Shown: piece by piece, positions 1 to 8,256 of the stretch | Layout of the letters: each line of letters starts with the position of its first letter | How positions within the stretch are numbered: position 1 is the stretch's first letter | DNA from: Haloactinospora alba | Lineage (GTDB): Bacteria; Actinomycetota; Actinomycetes; Streptosporangiales; Streptosporangiaceae | Direction of reading: 5' to 3' | Length of the DNA stretch: 64,000 nt | NCBI RefSeq assembly: GCF_006717075.1 | Contig: NZ_VFQC01000001.1 | Coordinates: 1,473,501-1,537,500 of the forward strand | Notes under the pieces: model-generated | What the model was told of the DNA's origin: nothing | The model's input: the letters and a program-made list of their open reading frames with translations, nothing else | Database searches by the model: none | Made by a program: the position numbers and the translations under genes

Positions 1-731
1 CACCAGCCGGAGCCCGGGTGGCGCCGGGGGTGCGGTGGTGCCGGACCAGCCGGCAGTGGAACAGGATCCGCTCGGAACGGCACTCGCCGGGACAGTCTTC
101 CCACGTCCCGCAGACCGCTGCGAAAACCCCTGCAGAACTCGTCAACGGGTCCGCCGCGGCCCGCGGGGTCCGCCGCGGGCGTTGCCGCCACCACCGCTTG
201 GCGAGAGCCCCACGAGCACGTCCACCACCTCGTTCCCGTCCTCCCGATGCGCGAGTCGGCGGCACGCGGGCCGGAGCCTCCGTCGCGGGGCGGGAGCAGA
301 CGCCCACCGGAGGGTTCCACCGGACGATGGCGCAGGGGAGTCCGCTCGCTCCCCGGACTCCCGTGATCCCCCGGACATCGGAATTCTCTGCTCAGGGAGG
401 TGCGGCGGCGCTTCCGAGCCCCTCGCTCGCGGCACGACGTCGGTGCCCGGCCGTGGGGTTGCCCCTGTGAGGTAGGAGCGTCGGTCCCCGGCCGGACCGG
501 GGCGGTGCGGAGCCCGCCACCCAGCGGCTCCCGTACCCTCCCGCCCCCAGGGACGGCATCCTGCCGCCCCGGGAAAACGGACACCGGAGTCGGCGGCCGG
601 TTCTCGGACCGTTCCGGCCGCCTCCCCGTATGCTGCGACGCCACTGCGCAGCGTGATAGGGCTTTCCAGCGCAGGTTCCTGCGGCGGCCCAACCCGTTCG
701 TTTCGTTTCGCACGTATCCAGGAGAGGAACC
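1..731. other. GC-rich region upstream of trpB, no convincing gene
   Basis: I see no gene here. The open frames are Arg/Pro-rich and have no recognisable motif. In many actinomycetes trpC or a small trp gene lies directly before trpB; no such gene is visible in these 731 bases. No Trp-codon-rich leader peptide or T-box is apparent. The last ~80 bases presumably hold the trpB promoter and ribosome binding site. Confidence 0.5.
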
Positions 732-1952
732 ATGACCTCCACACGACCCCGTTCCGCCGGGGGGCACTACGGCCGTTACGGCGGCCGTTTCAGCCCGGAA
801 GCCCTCGTCGCCGCCCTCGACGAGGTGGACCAGCAGTGGGAGCGGCTCAAGAACGACTCCGCGTTCCAGCACGAGCTGGGAGAACTGCTCCGGGAGTACA
901 GCGGCCGCCCCACTCCCGTGACCGAGGCGGCGAACTTCGCCGCTGAGAGCGGCGGCGCGCGCATCCTGTTGAAACGCGAGGACCTCAACCACACCGGGTC
1001 GCACAAGATCAACAACGTGCTCGGCCAGGCACTGCTCGCCAAGCACATGGGAAAGACCCGTGTCATTGCCGAGACCGGTGCTGGACAGCACGGGGTCGCT
1101 ACCGCGACCGCCTGCGCTCTGCTCGGGTTGGACTGTGTGATCTACATGGGAGAGGAGGACACCCAGCGCCAGGCCCTCAACGTCGCCCGGATACGGATGC
1201 TGGGTTCCGAGGTCGTTCCCGTTGCGATCGGAAGCCGCACCCTCAAGGACGCGGTCAACGAGGCGTTCCGGGACTGGGTGGCCAACGTCGGGACGACCCA
1301 CTACCTCCTGGGGACGGCCGCCGGTCCCCATCCGTTCCCCACCGTGGTGAGCGAGCTGCAACATGTGATCGGGGAGGAAGCCCGAACCCAGGTCACGGAA
1401 CGCACCGGACGGCTGCCCGACGCGGTCGCGGCCTGTGTGGGCGGAGGTTCCAACGCCATCGGGATCTTCGGCGCCTTTCTCGACGACACCGACGTGCGTC
1501 TGTGCGGGTTCGAGGCGGGGGGCGACGGAGTGGAGACCGGAAGGCACGCCGCTTCCATCAGCGGCGGAACGCCGGGAGTCTTCCAGGGCGCACGCACCTA
1601 CATGCTGCAGGACGAGCACGGACAGACCATACCCAGCCACTCCATCTCGGCGGGTCTGGACTACCCCGCTGTGGGTCCGGAACACGCCTGGCTCGCCGAC
1701 AGCGGCCGGGCAACCTACACGCCCGTCTCCGATTCCGAAGCTATGGACGCGTTCGCCCTGCTGTGCCGTACCGAGGGCATCATTCCCGCCATCGAGAGCG
1801 CGCACGCCCTGGCGGGTGCGTGTGCGCTGGGACGGGAGCTCGGTCCGGAGGCGACGATTCTGGTGAACCTGTCCGGTCGGGGAGACAAGGACGTCAACAC
1901 CGCCGCCACGTATTTCGGGCTGGTGAACGAACAGGAAGGGAAACAGGCGTGA
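732..1952 (+). CDS. trpB: tryptophan synthase beta chain
   Basis: This is the PLP-dependent subunit that condenses indole with L-serine to make tryptophan in the cytoplasmic alpha2beta2 complex. The 406-residue length is normal for the family. The PLP lysine lies in HTGSHKIN (K92), and the glycine-rich phosphate-binding stretch GGGSNAIG follows near residue 237. An AGGAGAGG ribosome binding site sits 5-12 nt before the ATG. The stop codon overlaps the trpA start (GTGA), so the two genes are translationally coupled. Confidence 0.97.
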   Translation: MTSTRPRSAGGHYGRYGGRFSPEALVAALDEVDQQWERLKNDSAFQHELGELLREYSGRPTPVTEAANFAAESGGARILLKREDLNHTGSHKINNVLGQALLAKHMGKTRVIAETGAGQHGVATATACALLGLDCVIYMGEEDTQRQALNVARIRMLGSEVVPVAIGSRTLKDAVNEAFRDWVANVGTTHYLLGTAAGPHPFPTVVSELQHVIGEEARTQVTERTGRLPDAVAACVGGGSNAIGIFGAFLDDTDVRLCGFEAGGDGVETGRHAASISGGTPGVFQGARTYMLQDEHGQTIPSHSISAGLDYPAVGPEHAWLADSGRATYTPVSDSEAMDAFALLCRTEGIIPAIESAHALAGACALGRELGPEATILVNLSGRGDKDVNTAATYFGLVNEQEGKQA

Positions 1953-2755
1953 CGGTACTGCACACCACACTGGCGAAGACCCGGGCTGCCGGTAGGGCGG
2001 CCCTGATCGGCTACATCCCCGCCGGTTTCCCCGACGTGGACTCGTCCATCACACTCATCCGGGCCATGGTCGAGGGAGGGTGCGACGTTGTCGAGGTCGG
2101 CCTTCCCTACTCCGATCCGACCATGGACGGTCCCACGATCCAACGTGCGGCGGACCAGGCCCGGGCGTCGGGAACGACCCCCTCCGACGTACTGCGGGTC
2201 GTGGCGGCGACAGCGGAAACCGGCGCCGCGCCGCTGGTGATGTCCTACTGGAACCCCATCGAGCGTTACGGTACGGCGGCTTTCGCCTCCGACCTGGCGC
2301 GGGCCGGGGGAGCCGGAGTGATAACCCCGGACCTGCTTCCCGAAGAGGCGGGGGAGTGGTTCGCCGCTACCGACGACGCCGGACTGGACCGTGTTTTCCT
2401 GGTCGCTCCGTCCTCCAGCGACGAGCGGCTGAGGCTGACGACCGGCGCCTGCCGCGGTTTCGTCTACGCAGCGTCGCTGATGGGGGTCACCGGTACCCGT
2501 ACACAGGTCGCCGACACCGCAAAGCACCTGGTGGCGCGTACGAGAGCGGCGGCGGGTGAGGAGCTTCCGGTCTGTGTGGGACTGGGTATATCCACCGGTC
2601 GGCAGGCCGCTGAGGTCGCTGAGTTCGCGGACGGGGTGATCGTGGGCGCCGGTTTCTGCCAGCGTGTTCTGGAGGCACCGGATCTCGCCGGGGGAGAGGA
2701 CGCGGTGCGGTCCTTCGCCGCCGAGCTCGCCCAAGGGGTGCGTGGCCACGGGTAA
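1949..2755 (+). CDS. trpA: tryptophan synthase alpha chain
   Basis: TrpA cleaves indole-3-glycerol phosphate to indole, which is channelled to TrpB. The GTG at 1949 overlaps the trpB stop by four bases and gives 268 residues, beginning [10 protein letters not shown]. The catalytic pair is intact at the usual positions: Glu49 in [11 protein letters not shown] and Asp60 in MDGPTIQ. The frame stays open upstream into trpB, but that extension is not TrpA-like. No obvious terminator follows. Confidence 0.96.
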   Translation: MTVLHTTLAKTRAAGRAALIGYIPAGFPDVDSSITLIRAMVEGGCDVVEVGLPYSDPTMDGPTIQRAADQARASGTTPSDVLRVVAATAETGAAPLVMSYWNPIERYGTAAFASDLARAGGAGVITPDLLPEEAGEWFAATDDAGLDRVFLVAPSSSDERLRLTTGACRGFVYAASLMGVTGTRTQVADTAKHLVARTRAAAGEELPVCVGLGISTGRQAAEVAEFADGVIVGAGFCQRVLEAPDLAGGEDAVRSFAAELAQGVRGHG

Positions 2756-2870
2756 GAATCACGTGAGAGTGCTTCCCGGGATTGCGGCTCTCGGGTGCGC
2801 GCAGCGTTGTGTTACGGCTACAGTTCCTTCCAGTGGTCGGGCGCACAGCGTGCCGAGACCCTGACAGCTC

Positions 2871-3039
2871 CTCGCCGCTGGACGGGTGGAGAGGTGAAAC
2901 GCCCGCGGAGGCGATGCGGGCCCTCAGGCTGGGGCGCTCGCCGTGGAAGCGGGAAGCAGCGGGAAACCGTGAGGAACTACCGCTCCGCACGCGGCCCGAG
3001 CCGTGTCGGGGCCCCGCCGTCCGCGGCGGGGTACGTCAG
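2871..3039 (+). repeat. dispersed repeat copy A, IS605-like right end or structured leader
   Basis: These ~169 bases match 26829..26992 over their whole length. A 21-base block is identical (2978..2998 and 26929..26949). Visible stems are AGCGG/CCGCT with a 17-nt loop (2958-2962 with 2980-2984), CCGC/GCGG (2985-2988 with 2991-2994), and a terminal 8-bp hairpin CCCCGCCG/CGGCGGGG (3012-3031), followed by GTACGTCAG. From family knowledge, this order (scaffold stems, GC hairpin, GTCAR end) resembles the right end and TnpB guide RNA of IS200/IS605-type elements. No tnpB is nearby. It ends 32 nt before the next start codon, so a cis-acting leader is the alternative. Confidence 0.6.
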
Positions 3040-3071
3040 ACGACCGTGTTACCGCCGGGAAAGAGACACTG

Positions 3072-3623
3072 ATGGAGACTGGCAACCAGGAGCTATCCTC
3101 TCCCCCCGACCAGGGATCTTCTTCGGCGCCGCAGGCGGGTTCCGGTGCGATGGCCCGTTACTGGGAGGTCGCCCAGCCATGGGTGAGCCTGCTTTCGCGG
3201 CTGGGGCTCGCAGGCGTGCTGATGTTCTCCGCTTACACGAAGCTTCCCCCGCCCCTCTCGGTACAGTCCGTCGAGGCCTACCAACTCTTCCCGGACGGAG
3301 TGAACACGTTCCTGGGGTACACGCTCCCCCTGTTCGAGTTCGCGTTGGCAGCACTGCTGCTGGTCGGGCTGGCGACGCGTTACGTTGCGGCTGTCACGGG
3401 GCTTCTCATGGTCGTGTTCATCGCCGGAATCGTCTCGGCGTGGGCACGGGGGCTGACGATCGACTGCGGTTGTTTCGGCAGCGGAGGCCAGGTCGCAGCC
3501 GACGAGACCGCCTACGGTTGGGACATCGCCCGGGACATCGGGTTCATGGCACTGGCCGGCATCATCATGGTCTGGCCCCGTTCCCCTCTCGCTGTCGACC
3601 GGCTCGTCGGGTTGTACCGCTGA
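3072..3623 (+). CDS. MauE/DoxX-like integral membrane protein
   Basis: This 183-residue protein has about four membrane segments (roughly residues 38-56, 80-101, 103-124, 152-168). A TIDCGCFGS motif (Cys132, Cys134) follows the third, which is the signature of the MauE branch of the DoxX-like superfamily. Family knowledge suggests membrane thiol-disulfide electron transfer. The next gene is a periplasm-facing DsbA-like thioredoxin, so this protein may exchange electrons with it (inference). The ATG at 3072 was chosen because residues from there resemble the family, whereas the upstream frame reads through repeat A. The ribosome binding site is weak (GGGAAAGAG). Confidence 0.75.
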   Translation: METGNQELSSPPDQGSSSAPQAGSGAMARYWEVAQPWVSLLSRLGLAGVLMFSAYTKLPPPLSVQSVEAYQLFPDGVNTFLGYTLPLFEFALAALLLVGLATRYVAAVTGLLMVVFIAGIVSAWARGLTIDCGCFGSGGQVAADETAYGWDIARDIGFMALAGIIMVWPRSPLAVDRLVGLYR

Positions 3624-3993
3624 CCGGGCACCGGGCGGGATTCCGGCTGCTCGGACGGCACCGAGTCCAGGCGGGCCACGGTGGTCCCCCATGCCAGGGT
3701 GGAGCGGAGGCTGGCGACCGGCCGCGCGCTCGTGCGACCGAAGGCGCCGTGCGCGACCGGAGACCGCCGGGTGCCGGACGGTGGTGCTCGTGCGGCGCGT
3801 GACGTCACCGGGCCGGAGCTGCCGGTTCCGGCCTCCAATACAGTGGGGTTCCCTCGCTGCTTGGTCAGGCTGGGGACATGTCAGGGCGTTGAGGTGCTGG
3901 CCTGCCGTTGGAAGGGTGTAAGGACCGGACTTTCCGCGCGGGTCCTGCAATGCCAGCTAGAACAGATTCGGCAAGGGAAATGGTGATCGGCTG
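3624..3993. other. intergenic region before the DsbA-like gene
   Basis: These 370 bases show no convincing gene, tRNA or strong hairpin. The final ~100 bases are less GC-rich and probably contain the promoter of the thioredoxin-like gene at 3994. I see no clear -35/-10 pair. Confidence 0.4.
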
Positions 3994-5013
3994 ATGGGTA
4001 AGGCGTCGCGGCGCGCCTCCCGCGAGCGGCTCAAACAGGAGCGGATGAAGGCCCGGCAGCGGGCCAAACGCAACAAGATCCTCGCTGTGATCGGCGCTGC
4101 CGTGGCCGTGATCGCGTTGGTGGTCGGTGCTGGGACACTGTACTTTTACCAGCAGAAGAAGGAAGCGCAGGAGTTCGCCGAGCAGTACGACTCCCTGCCC
4201 TCGCAGGCTCTCCAGCAGGACGGCAGTGTCGTCCTGGCGAAGGAGGACACCCAGGCTCCGGTCGTGGAGGTGTACGCGGACTTCCAGTGCCCCGCCTGTC
4301 GGCAGCTCGAGGAGAGCACCGGTCCCACCCTGCAGAAACTCGCCGCTGACGGGGACGCCATCGTGCACTACCGGCCGGTGAGTATCTTCGCCACCCAGGG
4401 CTCTCCCACCGGGAGCAACTCGTTGCGCGGCGCTGCCGCGGCACGGGCCGCGGCCGACTACGGGAAGTTCGTCGAGTACCACGACATTCTCTTCCAGAAC
4501 CAGGGGGCGGAGAACGCCACCGGGTTCGAACCCGACGAGCTGAAGGAGTGGGGCAACACCGTCGGCATCGACGACCCGGAGTTCGACGAGCGTGTCGACG
4601 CCGAGAGCGAGACCGTCGACGAGTTCTCCGGGGACTACCTGAGCGATCTTGTCGAGCAGGCGCGCTCCGAGTTCGGGCAGCAGGAGATGCAGAACATGGC
4701 GCTGGACGAACTGGTCCAGTGGGGCGACGAGAACGGCCTGGACAGCTCTTTCATGGACGGGACCTACGTCGAGGAAGTGGTACAGGCCACGGGCGAGGTC
4801 AAGCGAAAGTACCCGGAGGAATTCCAGGGGACGCCAGCTGTCTTCGTGAACGGGTCGGCGCTGGGTAACGAGGCGTACTCGGCGGACGGGATGGAGCAGG
4901 CCGTCCAGGACGCGGAAGCGGGAACGGTGGATACCGAGCCTGCCGATTCCGGAGACGGTGCGAGCCCCGATGCCGAAGCGGAAACAGACGACTCCGCCGA
5001 CAGTGAGAAATAG
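3994..5013 (+). CDS. membrane-anchored DsbA-like thioredoxin-fold protein
   Basis: The 339-residue protein has a basic N-terminus (residues 1-28), one membrane anchor (about 29-51) and an extracytoplasmic thioredoxin-fold domain. The redox motif CPAC is at residues 99-102, and the cis-proline segment GTPAVFVNG lies near the C-terminal part of the fold. A Ser/Asp/Glu-rich tail of ~45 residues ends the protein. It probably forms or isomerises disulfides in exported proteins. It lies between a MauE-like membrane protein and lgt, which fits an envelope-protein maturation group. The ATG is followed by MGKASRRAS, typical of actinobacterial members. Confidence 0.85.
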   Translation: MGKASRRASRERLKQERMKARQRAKRNKILAVIGAAVAVIALVVGAGTLYFYQQKKEAQEFAEQYDSLPSQALQQDGSVVLAKEDTQAPVVEVYADFQCPACRQLEESTGPTLQKLAADGDAIVHYRPVSIFATQGSPTGSNSLRGAAAARAAADYGKFVEYHDILFQNQGAENATGFEPDELKEWGNTVGIDDPEFDERVDAESETVDEFSGDYLSDLVEQARSEFGQQEMQNMALDELVQWGDENGLDSSFMDGTYVEEVVQATGEVKRKYPEEFQGTPAVFVNGSALGNEAYSADGMEQAVQDAEAGTVDTEPADSGDGASPDAEAETDDSADSEK

Positions 5014-5022
5014 TCCCCGTAT

Positions 5023-6030
5023 ATGACAATTCCAACATCCGGGACCGCGACACGTACGCTTGCGGTGATCCCCAGCCCCGAGGTGAGTTCCTTCCAGCTC
5101 GGCCCGCTGACCATCCACCTGTATGCGCTGTGCATCCTTGCCGGTGTCATCGTCGCTGTCTACTGGAGCGAACGCCGCTGGGCCGCCATGGGTGGCGAAA
5201 AGGGCACCATCATGGATCTGGCGGTACCGGCGGTCCTGCTGGGGCTCGTCGGGGGGCGCCTCTACCACGTGATCAGCGACTACCAGTACTACTTCGGCCC
5301 CGGAGAGGAGCCCATCAGGGCGCTGTTCATCTGGGAAGGCGGCCTGGGAATCTGGGGCGCCGTCCCGCTGGGGGTCCTGGGGGTCTGGTGGTTCGCGCGC
5401 CGCCGCGGCCTCTCCATGGCGCAGTTGTCGTTCGCCATCGCTCCGGCGCTGCCACTCGCCCAAGCGTTCGGCCGGTGGGGAAACTACTTCAACCAGGAGC
5501 TCTTCGGCCGGCCCACCGACCTTCCCTGGGCGCTGGAAGTCACTCCCCACCCCAGCGGGGCGCCCCGTGCCGGCATGGTGATCGGTGAATCCACGTACCA
5601 CCCCACCTTCCTGTACGAGTCGTTGTGGTGTCTGGGGCTGGCGGTCGTGCTGCTCTGGCTCGGGAGACGCTACCCGCGCCAGCTGGCGGGCGGGCGTCTC
5701 TTCGCGGTCTACGTTATGGGCTACGCTGTGGGGCGGTTCTGGATCGAATACCTGCGTGTCGACCCGGCGCACGTCATATTCGGACTGCGGCTGAACAACT
5801 GGACATCGCTCCTGGTCCTCCTCGGCGCGATCGTCTACTTTGTCTGGGCCGGGCGCCGTCTGAAGCCCCTGCTGGTAAAGGGGCCGCAGGTCGAGCGGGA
5901 ACCCGACGCCCCCTCCCCGGACACGCGCGGGAACAAGGGGAGCTCCCCGTACGCGGATGAGGAACAGCGCACCGGCGAAACCTCCGCGTCCGGTGAGGAA
6001 CCGGGAACCGAGCGATCCGACGAACCGTAA
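5023..6030 (+). CDS. lgt: prolipoprotein diacylglyceryl transferase
   Basis: Lgt moves a diacylglyceryl group from phosphatidylglycerol to the lipobox cysteine of prolipoproteins, at the cytoplasmic membrane. The protein is 335 residues with about seven membrane segments. The family signature GRWGNYFNQELFG is present near residue 150. The C-terminal ~55 residues are a charged hydrophilic tail, common in actinobacteria. It starts nine bases after the thioredoxin-like gene and is probably cotranscribed. It would modify the LivJ lipoprotein encoded at 27959-29170. Confidence 0.96.
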   Translation: MTIPTSGTATRTLAVIPSPEVSSFQLGPLTIHLYALCILAGVIVAVYWSERRWAAMGGEKGTIMDLAVPAVLLGLVGGRLYHVISDYQYYFGPGEEPIRALFIWEGGLGIWGAVPLGVLGVWWFARRRGLSMAQLSFAIAPALPLAQAFGRWGNYFNQELFGRPTDLPWALEVTPHPSGAPRAGMVIGESTYHPTFLYESLWCLGLAVVLLWLGRRYPRQLAGGRLFAVYVMGYAVGRFWIEYLRVDPAHVIFGLRLNNWTSLLVLLGAIVYFVWAGRRLKPLLVKGPQVEREPDAPSPDTRGNKGSSPYADEEQRTGETSASGEEPGTERSDEP

Positions 6031-6089
6031 CGGGAGGAATAGGCGAAGCTGGTTCCCGGGGCCTTCCGGCTCCGTGACCAGCCGGATGA

Positions 6090-7223
6090 ATGAGCACCCA
6101 CGTGAGCAACTCCGACTCCGACAGCCGGGCAGGACGACGTCGCCCCCGGAAATCCGGGATGTTCCGTAACCGCGGTAAGAGAGCGGAACGGACGGAACGC
6201 CCCCAGGGTTACGAGGACGCCGGGGACGCACCGTCTCCGGAGCAGCAGGCGGAAGCGGCCGGTGAGCACAGCAGCGGTGATACTCCGGTTTCCTCCCGCC
6301 GGGAACGCTCCCGGCGGGAGGAGAACCCGAGGGCAACGCGGCGCGCGGCTCCCCGGAGCGGCGTCGATCCGGTCTCCCGGTTCTCCGCCTCAGCGCTGCG
6401 CCGCGTCAGTGTGCTGGGGGACCGCCCTAACCAGATGGTCAACTCGCTGGCGGAGCAGAGCCTGCGCCGACGTGGCTCGGTGGTGCTGGGAACACTCCTC
6501 TCGCTGAGCGGGGTGGCGCTTCTGGCGCTGCTCGGTGTTCTGGTGTACCAGTTCGTCTTCCTGTCCTCCGGCCACGAGACGGAAGGAACGGGAAAGATCG
6601 TGGACCCGCCCAGCGGGCATCCCACGCTCGTTCCCGACATGTACCAGGGGGACGGCTCCGGGCAGGAACTCTTCGCGCCGATAGAGGAGCGCGGGGACGA
6701 GGCGACCCCGCTCACCGAGAAGGAAGTGTTCGGGTCCGACACCGAGGAGCTGGATCTGGACAACAGTACGCTGACGCTGCAGGACTCCGAGGTCGGCGAC
6801 ACGTGTACGGCTATGGTCTGGGGAGAGGATCTCCAGCAGGCGCTGGTGGACGGTACGTGTACCTCTTCCGCGCGTGGCGTCTACCAGGACCCGGACGGGG
6901 AGTATGTGACGCAGTTCACCCTATTCGATCTGGATGATTCCTCGAGTGCCGGCGAGGTCGCCGCGGAGCTCGACCCCACCGACCAGGAGACCGAACCGGG
7001 GTTCGTGCTTCCGCTGAACCAGGAGATCGAGGGACTGAACTCCGGATACAGCCAGGCGACGACTCAGGTCATGGGTCATTACCTGGCGGTGTTCTGGACC
7101 GCGCGTGTCGACGGTGAGGAGCCGGGTGACGACGAGACCCTGGCGACCTTCAACGTGTTGACGATGGACGCCGCTGTGTCAGTATACGAAGAGCTCAGCA
7201 GGACCAAGGAAGCCCAAAGCTGA
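6090..7223 (+). CDS. single-pass membrane protein of unknown function, paralog 1
   Basis: I do not recognise this 377-residue protein by name. It has a long charged cytoplasmic N-terminus (residues 1-128, Arg/Glu-rich), one membrane segment (about 131-158) and an extracytoplasmic domain with two cysteines, C239 and C257, flanking a VWGEDLQQAL helix. The next gene encodes a shorter paralog with the same Cys-x17-Cys spacing. The pair lies after lgt and the DsbA-like gene, so the cysteines could form a disulfide made by that system (inference). The start could also be the GTG at 6102. A modest hairpin lies before it (about 6048-6083). Confidence 0.75.
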   Translation: MSTHVSNSDSDSRAGRRRPRKSGMFRNRGKRAERTERPQGYEDAGDAPSPEQQAEAAGEHSSGDTPVSSRRERSRREENPRATRRAAPRSGVDPVSRFSASALRRVSVLGDRPNQMVNSLAEQSLRRRGSVVLGTLLSLSGVALLALLGVLVYQFVFLSSGHETEGTGKIVDPPSGHPTLVPDMYQGDGSGQELFAPIEERGDEATPLTEKEVFGSDTEELDLDNSTLTLQDSEVGDTCTAMVWGEDLQQALVDGTCTSSARGVYQDPDGEYVTQFTLFDLDDSSSAGEVAAELDPTDQETEPGFVLPLNQEIEGLNSGYSQATTQVMGHYLAVFWTARVDGEEPGDDETLATFNVLTMDAAVSVYEELSRTKEAQS

Positions 7224-7343
7224 CGTGCGGTAACCGAGACGCCCGGTGCGCGCTAGGATTTGCGCACTGGCGGCGGGTAACGGCAAGCTTCGCACATCCC
7301 CTCCAGTCCATAGCCACTCTTTTACCCCCGTCGAGAGGTTCTG

Positions 7344-8219
7344 GTGTCTCCTTCCGAGTCGTCCGTCTCCGGTACTCCCGGTCGGCGGAGGAAGCCCGAC
7401 GAAGCCGACTCCATCGCGGGCCTAGCCGCGCCGGCGCCCCGCAAGAAGGGTTCCCGCCGCCGGCGTAAGAACAACGCGAGCAACGGGAAACTGCTGCGTG
7501 TGCTGCTTTCCGTGCTGGGCGTGGCCGTGGTCGCTCTCGTCGCTGTTCTGCTGGTGCAGTTCGTCTGGGGAGGAGCGACCGCACCGGAGCAGGCCCGGCC
7601 GGCCGCCTACAACGTTGAGGACTCCCAGACGATCACCGAGGCCCTGGCCACGCGGGAGGACGACAACCGTGACATCGGAGAGAGCGAGTTCTTCGAGCGG
7701 GGCAACGAGGAGTTCGAGAGTCAGGGGCTGACCTTCGAGCTGGAGGAGAGCGACATCACGGCCGACTGCGCGGAGGCCGTGTGGGGCGAGGAACTTCGCA
7801 CGGCGTTGCGGGAAGGCGGTTGCGAGCAGGCTGCCCGCGCCGGCTACACCAGTGACGATCACGTGGCCGCCGCGGTCGTGTTCAACCTGGAGGACACCGA
7901 TGCCTCCGAGTCGGTCGCGGAAGCGATGAGGCCGCCCCAGGACGCTGAGGCGGAGGCCCCCGGATTCTTCACCGTTCCTGGCGACTCCTCTCCGCTCGAC
8001 CGGCTCGGCGGAGGATACAGCGCTGCCGAGGCCATGGTGAGCGGCCACTACCTGGTGGTGGTGTGGGTCCAGTCAGTGGCATCGGACTCTCCCCAGGAAG
8101 AGGAGGACCTCACCTCCCCCCTGATCGCGGTCAGCGGTTTCAGCGACCCGCTCTACCGTCGGGTCGTCCAACAGGAGAACGCCCAGCAGCTGGACGGAGA
8201 GCAACCGGAAACCCAGTGA
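7344..8219 (+). CDS. single-pass membrane protein of unknown function, paralog 2
   Basis: The 291-residue protein parallels its neighbour: a basic N-terminus (to residue 50), a membrane segment (about 51-74) and an acidic extracytoplasmic domain. C142 and C160 flank a VWGEELRTAL helix, and a GHYLVVVW strand matches GHYLAVFW in paralog 1. Sequence outside these blocks has diverged strongly, so the duplication is old. The GTG at 7344 has GAGAGG seven bases upstream. The gene has its own 120-bp upstream gap, and it converges on the minus-strand gene ending at 8257. Confidence 0.75.
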   Translation: MSPSESSVSGTPGRRRKPDEADSIAGLAAPAPRKKGSRRRRKNNASNGKLLRVLLSVLGVAVVALVAVLLVQFVWGGATAPEQARPAAYNVEDSQTITEALATREDDNRDIGESEFFERGNEEFESQGLTFELEESDITADCAEAVWGEELRTALREGGCEQAARAGYTSDDHVAAAVVFNLEDTDASESVAEAMRPPQDAEAEAPGFFTVPGDSSPLDRLGGGYSAAEAMVSGHYLVVVWVQSVASDSPQEEEDLTSPLIAVSGFSDPLYRRVVQQENAQQLDGEQPETQ

Positions 8220-8256
8220 GCGGGCTGGATGCGGCCGGAGGGTCCCGGGAGACGTG

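Noticed and set aside
18-475. Two overlapping ~150-residue frames in the trpB upstream region
   Set aside because: They are Arg/Pro-rich, lack ribosome binding sites and resemble no protein.
3865-6336. An 823-residue open frame on the minus strand opposite the DsbA-like gene and lgt
   Set aside because: It is antisense to two well-supported genes and has low-complexity composition without motifs.
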